From: Spirogloea muscicola | Taxonomy: Eukaryota > Streptophyta > Zygnematophyceae > Spirogloeales > Spirogloeaceae | Length of the DNA stretch: 64,000 bases | Direction of reading: 5' to 3' | Assembly: GCA_009602725.1 (NCBI GenBank) | Contig: WELB01000067.1 | Span: forward strand, 579,866 to 643,865 | Shown: one piece after another, positions 36,201 through 44,447 of the stretch | Position numbering within the stretch: the first letter of the stretch is position 1 | Layout of the letters: each line of letters starts with the position of its first letter | Made by a program: the position numbers and the translations under genes | The notes under the pieces: generated by a model | Database searches by the model: none | Told to the model about the DNA's origin: nothing | Seen by the model: the letters and a program-made list of their open reading frames with translations, nothing else

Positions 36201-36866
36201 AGGAGGCGGGATATCAAGTGGCGTTGGAGAGCACCGGGGTGATGCCCGTCCAGCTCCGCAACGGGGTCCCTCGGACGCGGCGTGTCGATCTGGTCGGCGT
36301 CCCCCTGGGAGGTGGCAAGCGGCTTCTCATGGACGTCGTCCTAACCGACAGCTTCCGGACGAAGGGCCCCGTAACTTCTGAGACCGGCTATGCCGTGAAG
36401 GTGGCCGAACAGAAGAAGTTGCACAAGTACAAGGACCACCCGGCGGGTGATACCTTTTACCCCCTGGCCATGGACATCCATGGGTGTTACGGGGGTCGGT
36501 GGTCCTCGTTACTTTCGCTGCTGGCATCTCAAGCTGACCAGCGGCGCCGGGAACAGGGTGCAGCCCTTCCCGGTGGCTCGGTGCCTTTGGGTCTTGTGTC
36601 CTGCTACCGTATGCGTTTGTCTATGTCGCTACAGCGTTCCCAAGCGCTTGCTTTGCATCGCCGCGCTGGTCGTGCCCTTGCAGCAGCCTCTGGCTTGCGC
36701 AGCGGGGTTGCTCTTCCTCCCCTCAGCTCATCTGACTTCCTACTGCTGACCCGGGGGTACTAAGAGCGCCCTGTCTGCCTAGCCTGTGGCTCCGTCAAGA
36801 ACACCTTTATGCATCTGGCTGGCTTCCACAGCCGCTCTTTCAATATCAGCAGCCGCAGCTGCAGTC
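33239..36866 (+). mobile_element. Non-LTR (LINE-type) retrotransposon with reverse transcriptase and restriction-like endonuclease
   Basis: A single long ORF (33977-36763) encodes the element. It is preceded by about 740 bp and followed by a 100-bp tail (36764-36866) whose 36776-36866 part recurs near-identically at 60008-60110. There is no long terminal direct repeat and no poly-A tail. It stands between inverted repeats of about 160 bp, which is not typical of LINEs. It sits between the Dicer and desaturase genes in the same orientation as both. Confidence 0.85.
33977..36763 (+). CDS. Retrotransposon protein: reverse transcriptase with C-terminal zinc knuckle and PD-(D/E)XK-like nuclease
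   Basis: A 928-residue frame. An N-terminal helical region includes KRRAIRLGRAGDLARAAQAL. The reverse transcriptase domain spans roughly residues 130-450: GGPSGMLFEHLREL, RPISMGEVLSRLVGRTL, LSVDVQNAFNTVDRQV (first catalytic Asp near 276), GTRQGDPMGGFLFALA, the active-site box YADDTTLLG (near 365), and LGVNPAKCSAW. Near residues 699-720 lies CECG...HDAVLMGDHMLRC, a zinc-knuckle arrangement. Near 768-815 come RRVDLVGVPLGG, LLMDVVLTDSF and AEQKKLHKYKDH, fitting the D...D...K...Y pattern of R2-type restriction-like endonucleases. No apurinic endonuclease, RNase H or integrase is visible. The frame at 33786 to about 34030 reads like the true N-terminal region (ILRTTNAQLLRHIPYWARPH) in another phase, so this copy may carry one frameshift. 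The last residues, LLLTRGY, are the signature of many truncated copies nearby. Confidence 0.88.
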   Translation: MGCVCVVSATLAWSPGWSQGKAGRKELLLRLHLFEGGEWQLLLAKHQAAAQLAQANFRPTTSESDIKEAGKRRAIRLGRAGDLARAAQALEPSTPAPHDAATLAALEQLHPPAPRRLDTWMESFTPAQPVDLDPAAFRRAIVSSRKAVAGGPSGMLFEHLRELYGEDDSEEDFNLLLRVAQHVARGHLTQRVGAVLCTSNLIALQKDSGGVRPISMGEVLSRLVGRTLIMQIQDDAQAHFHPHQFGAGMRAGAETLVHGVRAALDVNPHWLALSVDVQNAFNTVDRQVIAEELRQYFPTLLPHFRCMYGSPSALLWGAGSSLAVLQSKTGTRQGDPMGGFLFALAHHRALRNTASAHPGVLLPSYADDTTLLGPPVEVLQAFGTLQHQLQLIGLGVNPAKCSAWSPIGIPLSLFSSLPTSCQTPEGGLRILGVPLGDPSFSEGAVLARLQGYMQVLPELPRLGDSQLAVAILTRSVAQRPCYLLRTVPPSVSLDAIYASIDVKLQQCLADLIAHPLLEQSPAALVQCTLPIRHGGLGCRPLVRLCRPAYLGCWAQVASSISGRFLLEQQRVLAPHISNVVQGSLPFQVTLKACQQDLFAAYPPLVNEPVSFAAWADVSDVKAQSRFSRAADEQPLEHLRSLLQGDARGQARLLSVSSLGASEWLRALPLHAGLRMENALFCDAMRRRLGLPSLCLAGVTQCECGLIEHDAVLMGDHMLRCAKGSERTGSHNLLRDAMYGIVKEAGYQVALESTGVMPVQLRNGVPRTRRVDLVGVPLGGGKRLLMDVVLTDSFRTKGPVTSETGYAVKVAEQKKLHKYKDHPAGDTFYPLAMDIHGCYGGRWSSLLSLLASQADQRRREQGAALPGGSVPLGLVSCYRMRLSMSLQRSQALALHRRAGRALAAASGLRSGVALPPLSSSDFLLLTRGY

Positions 36867-37029
36867 GACCTGAGGCTGCTTAGCAGGGGTTACTGAGTCC
36901 TTCGTAGCTGCTTAGTTCTTTCTGTGCTTGTTTTTCTTAGTGCTTCCCCTGGCCCCTTCTCGTCCTTTGTTCGTTCATTTTTGGGCTGGCTTTTTCCAGC
37001 CCCTATCCTCAACTGGCGAGCCCTTCTTC
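36867..37029 (+). repeat. Right arm of the inverted repeat bracketing the retrotransposon
   Basis: Reverse complement of 33074-33238. It starts with CTGAGGCTGCTTAGCAGGGG (a Leu-Leu-Ser-Arg-Gly-Tyr-stop version of the ORF end), then a tail with TTCGTAGCTGCTTAG, GGCCCCTTCTCG and the hairpin GGGCTGGCTTTTTCCAGCCC (36982-37001). It could be an independent truncated copy or one arm of a true terminal inverted repeat. Confidence 0.85.
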
Positions 37030-38690
37030 TGTGGCGAGAATGGACTTCAAGGCTGCCGGGTCGCTCGCTCAGGTGTACCATATGCGCATTTCCATTCTGC
37101 TGCAGCAATCCCAGGCGTTCGCCGTGCATTTGCGGGCGGGTTGCGCCTTGGCTACTGCCTCCGTTTCAGCAGGGTGACTTTTCTCCTGCTGCTCCATTAT
37201 CCATTTTGCGATTGTTTAGTAAGAAATCTTGAGCACCCATTCGTAGTGGTCACTCATTGTAAGTTTGTCAATTGCATTTTCTGGCCCCTTCAAACCTTGT
37301 CCAGTCCTTTGTGGGATGGCTTTTCACAGCCCTCGCCTCGTCAGTATTGCTGCCCCTCTTGTCCATTTCTTTGGGCTGGCCTCTCACAGCCATAGCTTCT
37401 TACAAGAGCTGCATCTTTGGAAGAAGCAGCTCCTCCGAAGGGGGCGAGGGCTGTGAAAGCCAGCCCATAAGAAATGACAACAAATCAAAGGGCCGATAGG
37501 CGCTAAGAACACACAGCCACGCAATTGGCTACAGCGGATCGGAGCTCAGCAATCCCTAGTCAGCAGCCGCGAGTCGGAATCAGTATGGGCAGAAGAAACA
37601 GCTGGCACGATTAATGAGCTTGTAAATGAGCTTGTTAAGGAAAAGGAGTGTGTATTAAGAGATGGACAAAACTACACACCAAGACAAGAAATGATGCGGA
37701 TGGATGCTCAGTAACCACGAATGAGCAACAGCAAATCAGAATAACTCGAAGAAGGAAAAGCGGCACTCTGCCGAGACCCTGAGGCAGCAGCCATAGCGCA
37801 GCCAGCGCGCGTGTGGACCGCATGAGCCTGAGAGCGCTGGAGCGAGACCGCCAGTCTCCTTCGTCCTTCTTCCCCTGGCCCCTTCTCGTCCTTTGTTCAT
37901 TCTTTTTTGGGCTGGCCTTTTCCAGCCCCTATACTCAATGGGCGAGCCCTTCATCCTTCTGGATGGAGGACCTGCGTGGCCAAGCACGAAGGCATGCACA
38001 TTGACAAATGTACATCACCTGTAGGGGGCAGGGCTGTGATAAGCCAGCCAGAGAGATGGACAAGTTGGAGAGAAGAAATGGCTATACAAATGACTACAGC
38101 AAAACATCCCGACGAGACCAAGAAGCAGCCAAAGCGCGGCCTGCCCGCGAGAAGAATAGACGCTGCGAGAAGAGATGACTGACGTTTCCAGTAGAGCGAG
38201 AAGCAAGCGCGGCCACATTAAGTGGGGGCTGGGAGAGGCCAGCCCAAATGGAATGGACAAGGTCTGAAGGAGCCGGAGTGCTAAGGACTGAGACAGCAGC
38301 AAGAGCACCGCATGAGCCTGGGAGCGCTGGAACGAGACGGAGAGGCGCACGGAACGCATGGGCAAGCGACCCGGCGGCATCGTCGAAGCCGGGCAGCTGA
38401 CCTGGCTGACGGCGACTGGTGGCCCCCCGCGCGAGTCGCTGCAGGAGATCCAGCCACCGACTTGGAGCATGCGGCGGCTGATATTTGGAAGAGCGGCTGT
38501 GGAGAAGCCAGGCAGGTGCATGTCGAGGGCTTGTTTGATCTTATTGTGCGAAAAGCTGTACTGTAGCGTGGGCAAGGAGTCCAGGGCGGACAGGGTCCCC
38601 TGGAGGGCCTGACACCCGTCCGGTTCTCCGGTGTTTCTGATCATCACGAAGAAGTGGTTCTCCCAATGATCATCGGCCATTACATCGTCA
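37030..38690. mobile_element. Cluster of truncated, mutually inverted retrotransposon tails
   Basis: Several copies are packed together. A + copy of the C-terminal coding end lies at about 37055-37235 (GSLAQVYHMRISILLQQSQ). Hairpin modules follow at 37313-37331 and 37373-37391, with an inverted one at 37448-37466. A minus-strand ORF end lies at about 37546-37566 (LLTRDC-stop), another at about 37704-37830 (LLIRGY-stop), and a + module at 37909-37928. Minus modules lie at 38026-38045 and 38227-38246, a minus C-terminal coding fragment at about 38310-38400 (RLSVSFQRSQAHAV), and a minus tail module at 38464-38522. No host gene is recognisable. Confidence 0.8.
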
Positions 38691-38722
38691 GCTAACCGCT
38701 GACAATTGGTTATTGGTTAGCT
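38689..38722. repeat. Short inverted repeat AGCTAACC / GGTTAGCT
   Basis: An 8-bp perfect inverted repeat with a loop of about 17 bases. It follows the cluster of truncated tails and may mark the end of one insertion. Confidence 0.5.
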
Positions 38723-38794
38723 CGGGCTACAGAATCAGCGGAGCCACACTTGGAGGAGCGAAGCATTGATGTGTTCGGTACATGCCTTCTTTCT

Positions 38795-39115
38795 CTTCTC
38801 TGTTTTGGGCTGGCCTCTCACAGCCATTGCTTGACATGTTCACTCCTTGTTGGCTCTTTCTGGGCTGGCCATCCACAGCCCACGCCTTTCTGTCCGCTGA
38901 CATGAAAAGAAAGTGCGTCCAAATTGAGTCTTTGGCTTTGGACATTGTCCATTCTTTTTGGGCTGGCTTTGCCAGCCCCTCTTCTCTATGGGCGAGCACT
39001 TCCTTTCTTACATTGCCCACTTTCTTACATACAGTGGACGAGCTGTGTCTGAGCCGACGGAGGGGGCGAGAGAAGAATGGCTTTTCCAGTAGAGGGCGAT
39101 GGCCAGCCCAGAAGC
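38795..39115. mobile_element. Three + and one - retrotransposon-tail hairpin modules
   Basis: Hairpin cores at 38807-38825, 38862-38880 and 38960-38978 are in + orientation, the last with CCTCTTCTCTATGGGCGAGCAC as in the copy near 60200. A minus-oriented piece lies at 39075-39111 (CCAGTAGAGGGCGATGGCCAG). They directly abut the GC-rich 5' island of the desaturase gene. Confidence 0.7.
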
Positions 39116-39969
39116 CCAGAAGGCAGACGGAGTAGCAGAGCGGGGGCGGGAGGGAGCGGGCGGCGGAGAAGGGAGCCCGGCGGAGGAAATGGAGCGGCGG
39201 GTGGCTGCCGGGGGAGCTGCGTACAGACGCCCGCCGCCGGGCCAGCGCCCGCCCCGCCCTCCGCCCCCGCAGCTGCCCCGACCGCCGCCCCCCCCNAGCC
39301 GCCCGCGGGCCCCTCCCATCGGCCGCCGGCGGGCGCGAGCCAGGTCCCCCGGGCTTCGGCGCCACGTCTCCCCCAGGTCAGACTGCCGGCCGATCCGCGG
39401 CCCGTACCGCCTGCTGCCCGATCGCGCCCGGCCCCGATCGCGCCGGCGCCCGGCCTGCCCGGCCATACAGCCTCCCGGCGGCTGCTTCGCCAAGGCAAGC
39501 GCAGACGACGTCGCGCAAGAGCACGCCCAGGCACGATCGAGTGCCCGGGGCGGCGATCGACCACCCGATGGCCTGCGCATTCCGCTCCCAGGAGCCTTGG
39601 ACAGGCACTCTGCTCAGGCTCGCCGAGTACTCCGGGGGAAACGGGGCCGAGGAAGGGGGGCTGAGCGTTGGCCCCCACCCAAACCCCTTTCGGGATTGGT
39701 TCTTGAAAGGGGGTTGGTTGCCCTTGGTTCCCCTTGCCTGGCACAGCCACATTGCCGCCTGCTGAGGCGGCCGACGGAACTGCATCTGTGGCAGGGACCG
39801 GGATCGGAGGCCCCTGACGACTGCGGCTGGTCCTGACGACCACTTCTGGTCATGGTATGCTCACCTTCCCTGGAGCTCGGCCACCTCCTCAGGCACTCGT
39901 GGGCCAGCAGAGCTGTCTCCGAGGCTTGCTGTCGTCTCCTCCCCGCTGTCCCTGCCTCTCGGGCTTGCA
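39116..39969 (+). promoter_or_regulatory. GC-rich 5' island of the desaturase gene
   Basis: Very GC-rich DNA with a single N at 39296 inside a C-rich run. Open frames of 200-270 codons exist on both strands but have only low-complexity Pro/Arg/Gly/Ala content. The promoter, 5' UTR and perhaps a first exon lie here. Confidence 0.4.
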
Positions 39970-42150
39970 ATGAGCCGCAGCCTGCCGTGGCCCTGGCTCT
40001 ACGTCGACCCAACAAGAGTGCCGTTGTGCCCCTTGTTAGCCGCTCGGCAAGTCTCCAGCCTTTTTCCTTCCCTCGAGTCTTGGAGCTGCAGTTCCTCTCC
40101 CATCTCTCACTCATCCGTGTTCATGCGACAGGGTCGTGGAGGCTGTCTTGGCGGCAGAGACAGGCTAGATGAAGCCCCTCAGGCGCTCTTGGAAGCAACG
40201 GGTCAGAAAGTATTGTGGAGGAAGGCTCAGGGATCCTTGCCCAAGTACACGATGGAGGAAATTTCTCAGCATAATTCTCCAGAGGACTGCTGGATAGTTG
40301 TGAAAGACAGGGTAAGGCCATGGCCAGGGGCGGAAGCAGTCAGCTGTATGACAGGCTGTTACTTGTACCAAGCGCAGCATTCGTGAATACCTACCGGCCC
40401 ATTTTGACCATTGGCAATGCAAGCGTAATGCATGCTCCTCTGGTGCGCACCAGCTGGATGCTTGGGCTCGTCTCGTTCGCTCATTAGTGAAGCTTGCTCG
40501 GCACAGGTGCTCAATGTATCTGGATTCGGGGAGATGCATCCGGGTGGTGACGTTCTCTACACTCACGCAGGAAAGATTGCAACCGATATTTTCGCGGTCT
40601 TCCATTCTAGCAGCACTTGGCTCCTCCTCCGGCAGTTCTGTATTGGTGAGCTCGTGGTGAGTAGCTTCGGGACGTAAGGGGCGCAGTGCGCCAGTGCATA
40701 CCAGCACCGACTGGCCAGATCGAGAGCTTGTGATTTGGCTCTCCTGCTCTGACTGAGCCGCTGCTCTTGTCGCAGAACGACGAGCCTACTCCAGAACTCA
40801 TCAAGGACTTCCGAGCTCTGCGGGAAACCCTGCAGAGGTCTCAGCTCTTTGAGAGCAGCAAGCTCTTCTACGCCCTCACGTCTTTATCCAACCTGGCCAT
40901 GCTGGCAGCCAGCTTCACTCTGCTTCACCTCTCAAAAGATCTGGCAGGGGTGATGCTTTCAGCAAGTCTTCTCGGCTTGTTTTGGCAGCAGTGCGGCTGG
41001 TTGTCCCATGACTTCTTGCACCACCAGGTACGAGCGTCGCTCTGGTGAAGTGCTCCCTTGGTCCACCTGCGATGCAACCTTTTTCAACCACAGGAGAGGA
41101 ACCCAGAAGTCTTATTGACACTCAAGTACTCGTTTCCGCTTTCCAGGTGTTCAAGTCGCGTGCCTTGAACAATTTCATTGGTGGCTATCTCATTGGTAAT
41201 CTTGGTCAGGGCTTTAGCATGGTCTGGTGGAAAAGCAAGCACAACGCACATCATGCAGCACCCAATGAGTGCGACCACGACTTTAATGCTGTTGACCCTG
41301 ATATTGATACGATACCGTTCCTGGCCTGGGATGCTGGCATGCTGGTTCAAGTTCGGAGCAGAGCCGCCAGATTCTTTCTCCGGTGGCAATCACACCTATT
41401 CTTCCCGATCATTCTTTTTGCTCGCTTCGCCTGGTGAGTCTGCATGGCAGTGAGGAGGTGGGAGGTACCGTGCATGCTTATAATTGGGATGTTGTCAGGC
41501 ATGCTGTCTGGATCCCCTTTGTCCATCATGAAGAGCTCATCCTGCAGATTGTGCACCAGAAAAGCTCAGGGCTCACCATCCTGCTGGAACAGGCTTCATT
41601 CTAGCTGGAAATTTGCAACTGGGTCACAGCTTTCCTCAAAGACTCGCTTGCTGGAGGTTGGAACCATTTGTTTACATTATACTTGGTTGCTGGGCACCGC
41701 GTTCTCCTTACTGCCCTGCCATTTAGCTGTGACTTGGCTCATATTAAGCCAGCTGGTTTCGGGAGCCCTTCTGAGCATAGTCTTTGTGCAAAGCCACAAT
41801 GGTATGGAGATATACAAGGCTCCCAAGGATTTCTACAGTGCACAGGTGAAATTTGCAACAGCCAAGCACCACGTCCTTGTACCTTCGTGGTGCTGCTACA
41901 TCAACTTGTAGCCTCCACTCTGTGTGTGGCTGTGCTGATCGTGGGCCCCTGACGGCATAGCAGATCATATCGACAAGAGACATCCATGGCGGTCTTTTCA
42001 ATGACTGGTTCACAGGTGGTCTTAATCGACAGATTGAGCACCACCTCTTTCCCAGCCTTCCTCGTCACAACTTGGCAAAGATCTCTAGTGCCGTCAAATC
42101 CCTTTGTAAGAAGCACAGACTGGTCTTCGAAGACGTTGACATAGCCACAG
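39970..42150 (+). CDS. Front-end fatty acid (or sphingolipid) desaturase with N-terminal cytochrome b5 domain
   Basis: An ER membrane enzyme of the delta-5/delta-6/delta-8 front-end class, which inserts a double bond between an existing one and the carboxyl end using the fused cytochrome b5 as electron donor. Cytochrome b5: exon ending at 40311 ([20 protein letters not shown]) and 40507-40646 ([20 protein letters not shown]). Desaturase: about 40777-41028 ([14 protein letters not shown], first His box), about 41146-41433 ([19 protein letters not shown], second His box; [14 protein letters not shown]), about 41604-41847 ([11 protein letters not shown]), and 41964-42150 ([17 protein letters not shown] and [14 protein letters not shown], third His box with Gln in place of His, as in front-end enzymes). 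The final few residues and stop lie in a small unresolved exon after the donor at 42151. The ATG at 39970 is only the first in frame upstream of the b5 domain; an internal start near 40122 is possible. Regioselectivity cannot be read from sequence. Confidence 0.85.
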
Positions 42151-42870
42151 GTACACTTGCCCTGTTGATCATGCCTTACTGTGCACCCAAATCCATGTAG
42201 GGAAATGTGCATGAAGGCCACCAAGAAGGCACCTGGCTTTGAGGGCATCACTGCAATTATTGTATTGGCCTGTTGATCCACACTGCTGGTAGACTGCAAA
42301 CGCTGATGAAGCTCACGCTGCACAACAATCTGCTGCAGGGACAAGTCTAGTGATTCGGAAGCTGGCCGAGGTTGCCGCTGCAGTGTAGAGCGCTGCTATC
42401 GGAACAGCCATTCATTGCACAGGTCCATCTGTAGGTATCTAAGCTAGCCACTTGCTTACATGAATTACAGTGACACCATTTCTTGTCTGCAGGATCTGCC
42501 ATTAGCCTAGGTGCGTTGCGTATTTGTGTAACCAATTGTGTAACCAATTCATTTGCAGCTTGTAGCCATTGCGCTCCTGAGCTGCTACTTTGTACCTCAT
42601 TGGGATGTTAAGGTGCATTCTTGAGGTTTCTCGTGAGAGGCTATTGCTAGCTTGCAAGTGCATATCTTGCATGTGTCAGAGGGCACTTGTGCTGTAGCCG
42701 ACTGACCGTGTGTATTTTTCAGCAAGCCATTTCATTAGTAGTGTCAAGCCATGGTCGAGCGTGCATGTAAATAACTAGACGATATGAGGGGTATACGAAT
42801 ATAGTATAGGAAGAATGTGGGCCAGTCTGCAGGGGGACAGTGCAGTGCTAGTGCTAGCCAAGGTACGTGG
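42151..42870. other. Desaturase 3' region and intergenic DNA
   Basis: Contains the unresolved last desaturase exon and 3' UTR. A small duplication, TGTGTAACCAATT-TGTGTAACCAATTC, lies near 42522-42550. No other gene is seen. Confidence 0.4.
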
Positions 42871-42872
42871 CA

Positions 42873-42893
42873 GGGAGGGAGGGAGGGAGAGGG
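42873..42893 (+). repeat. GGGA tandem run (potential G-quadruplex)
   Basis: Four GGGA units followed by GAGGG, giving five G3 tracts on the + strand with short loops, and a further run of eight G just downstream (42925-42932). Confidence 0.8.
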
Positions 42894-43044
42894 TAGCGAG
42901 CGCTGGTGGGAAGGGAAGGAGGTTGGGGGGGGAGATTCCTTGGGGTGACAATGAGCGCCTGCTGGCGTCTTGGAGAGTGCTGCAGCCGCCTGGCTCCTCG
43001 TCTCCCTGCAACTCGTGATTGTCGTGCACACCCTGTTTTCAGGC

Positions 43045-43960
43045 CCTTGTGGGCAGGCCACGCCGCGGCTGCTGCCTCCGGAATCCGACAGGGCGACGCT
43101 TTTCTGGGCCCTGCTTATCTGGATATGCACCTGCTGACTAGAGATTACTGAGACTCCTTCCACAGAAGCCACGGAGATGAATTGCGACTTGTGGCGCCTT
43201 TCGGCCCTTTCAGGCGTTGTTCATTGCTTTGCGCTGGCATCTTACAGCTGTTGCTTGATAGTGGAAGAGCTGTTTCTTTCAGCTCCATGGAACCCTTGTT
43301 CGGTCTTTGGGCTTCGCTTCATGTAGCCCCGTTCTTTGCACCATTTGCCTGGATGCAAGTTTGGCCTCCCTTCCATTCCATGGCACCGCGCACCTTCTCT
43401 CTATCTAGAGGTTTTTCAGCATAGCAGAACTTACAGACAGTAGGTTGTGCTTCCTGCGCCTTCTGACCGTTTCAGATCTTGTTCTTGACATTGGGCTGGC
43501 CTCTCACAGGGCGGCGTGCTGTGCCCCGCCGCTCAGGGAAGTAGCTCTTGCAATGTAAGGCAATAGCTGTGAGAGGCCAGCCCAAAGGAGTGTACAAGAG
43601 GAAGACTCTTCCAGTAGAGGGCGATGGCTGAGATTGGCCAGCCCGAAAAGAGGAGTGAACAGAGTTCGAAGGGGCCAGACGAGCACACAGCGACACAGCA
43701 CACAGCGACAAGGTCTGGAAGGGCCGAGGGCAGCAGATCGTGCAGTCCGGCTACAATCCCGTCGGGTCGCTTGCTCGGAGTCACAAGATGCGCCTTGCCA
43801 CCGCCATTGCCTGGACTTGAAAGAGCTTTTTTTCCCCCTCACAGCCACTGCTTGCCACTGAAAGAGCTGTTTCGTCTTTCTTCTCCTCGGTTTGCCGGCC
43901 CCTTCGGACCTTGTCCGGTCCTGCCGGGCTGGCGTTCGCACAGCTCTCGCCCCCAGTTTG
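43045..43960. mobile_element. Chain of truncated retrotransposon tails, + then - oriented
   Basis: A + copy of the ORF end at about 43045-43151 (GHAAAAASGIRQG, ending LLTRDY-stop) is followed by its tail module (43180-43290, CGCCTTTCGGCCC). A + hairpin core at 43493-43509 faces a - core at 43562-43582, forming an imperfect palindrome of about 90 bp. Another - core lies at 43625-43646, then a GTCGGGTCGCTTGCTC piece (43755-43775) matching the region before the ORF end, and a + module near 43926-43943. It lies immediately upstream of the next gene's GC island. Confidence 0.75.
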
Positions 43961-44077
43961 GTTTCAGGAATTAGGGTTTGGTGGTGAAGGGTTTAGCTAG
44001 CTTGCTTCTTCAGCGATGCTGTTCTCCTCGGATATCAGCAACCGCATTCGCTTTCGGACGCAGCAGCCGAGTAGACA

Positions 44078-44103
44078 GCCTTGCAGGAAGCCCCGCCGCC
44101 GCC

Positions 44104-44141
<38 letters not shown>

Positions 44142-44145
44142 CGNG
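44078..44145. repeat. (CCG)n run with an internal N
   Basis: A nearly pure CCG trinucleotide run broken by an undetermined base at 44144, within the GC-rich 5' island of the following gene. Length is probably not reliable. Confidence 0.8.
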
Positions 44146-44447
44146 GCCTAGAGCTCGCGCGCGCCGGCGCCGCGCGACGCCCGTCGCGGTGCGCATCCTC
44201 ATCGAAGCCCGCCTGCCCTGCCTCATTAGCAGCTGCTGCAGCTGCGCGCCGGCCTCTGACGGCTTCGGCTCAGCGTCGCGCCCGCTCAGGGCACGCGAGC
44301 CTCAGGGCTTCTCGCTCGCGCGCTTGCGCCGCGGAGCAGCGCCAGGGGCGCAGCAGCTCCCGCCACCGGCCTGTGCACGGTGCGTGCGCCAGCTGCCCTG
44401 AGCAGCGGCCCGGGAGCCACTAGCTCAAAGTACCACTAGCTCAATGT

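Noticed and set aside
33977-36763. Assigning the RT element to LTR or DIRS-type elements because of its inverted flanks
   Set aside because: The RT motifs, the zinc knuckle plus restriction-like endonuclease, and the lack of RNase H, integrase or tyrosine recombinase fit a non-LTR element.
39025-39843. 272-codon minus-strand ORF and overlapping plus-strand ORFs of 195-245 codons
   Set aside because: They lie in a very GC-rich island where stops are rare in all frames; products are low-complexity Gly/Ala/Pro/Arg with no domain.
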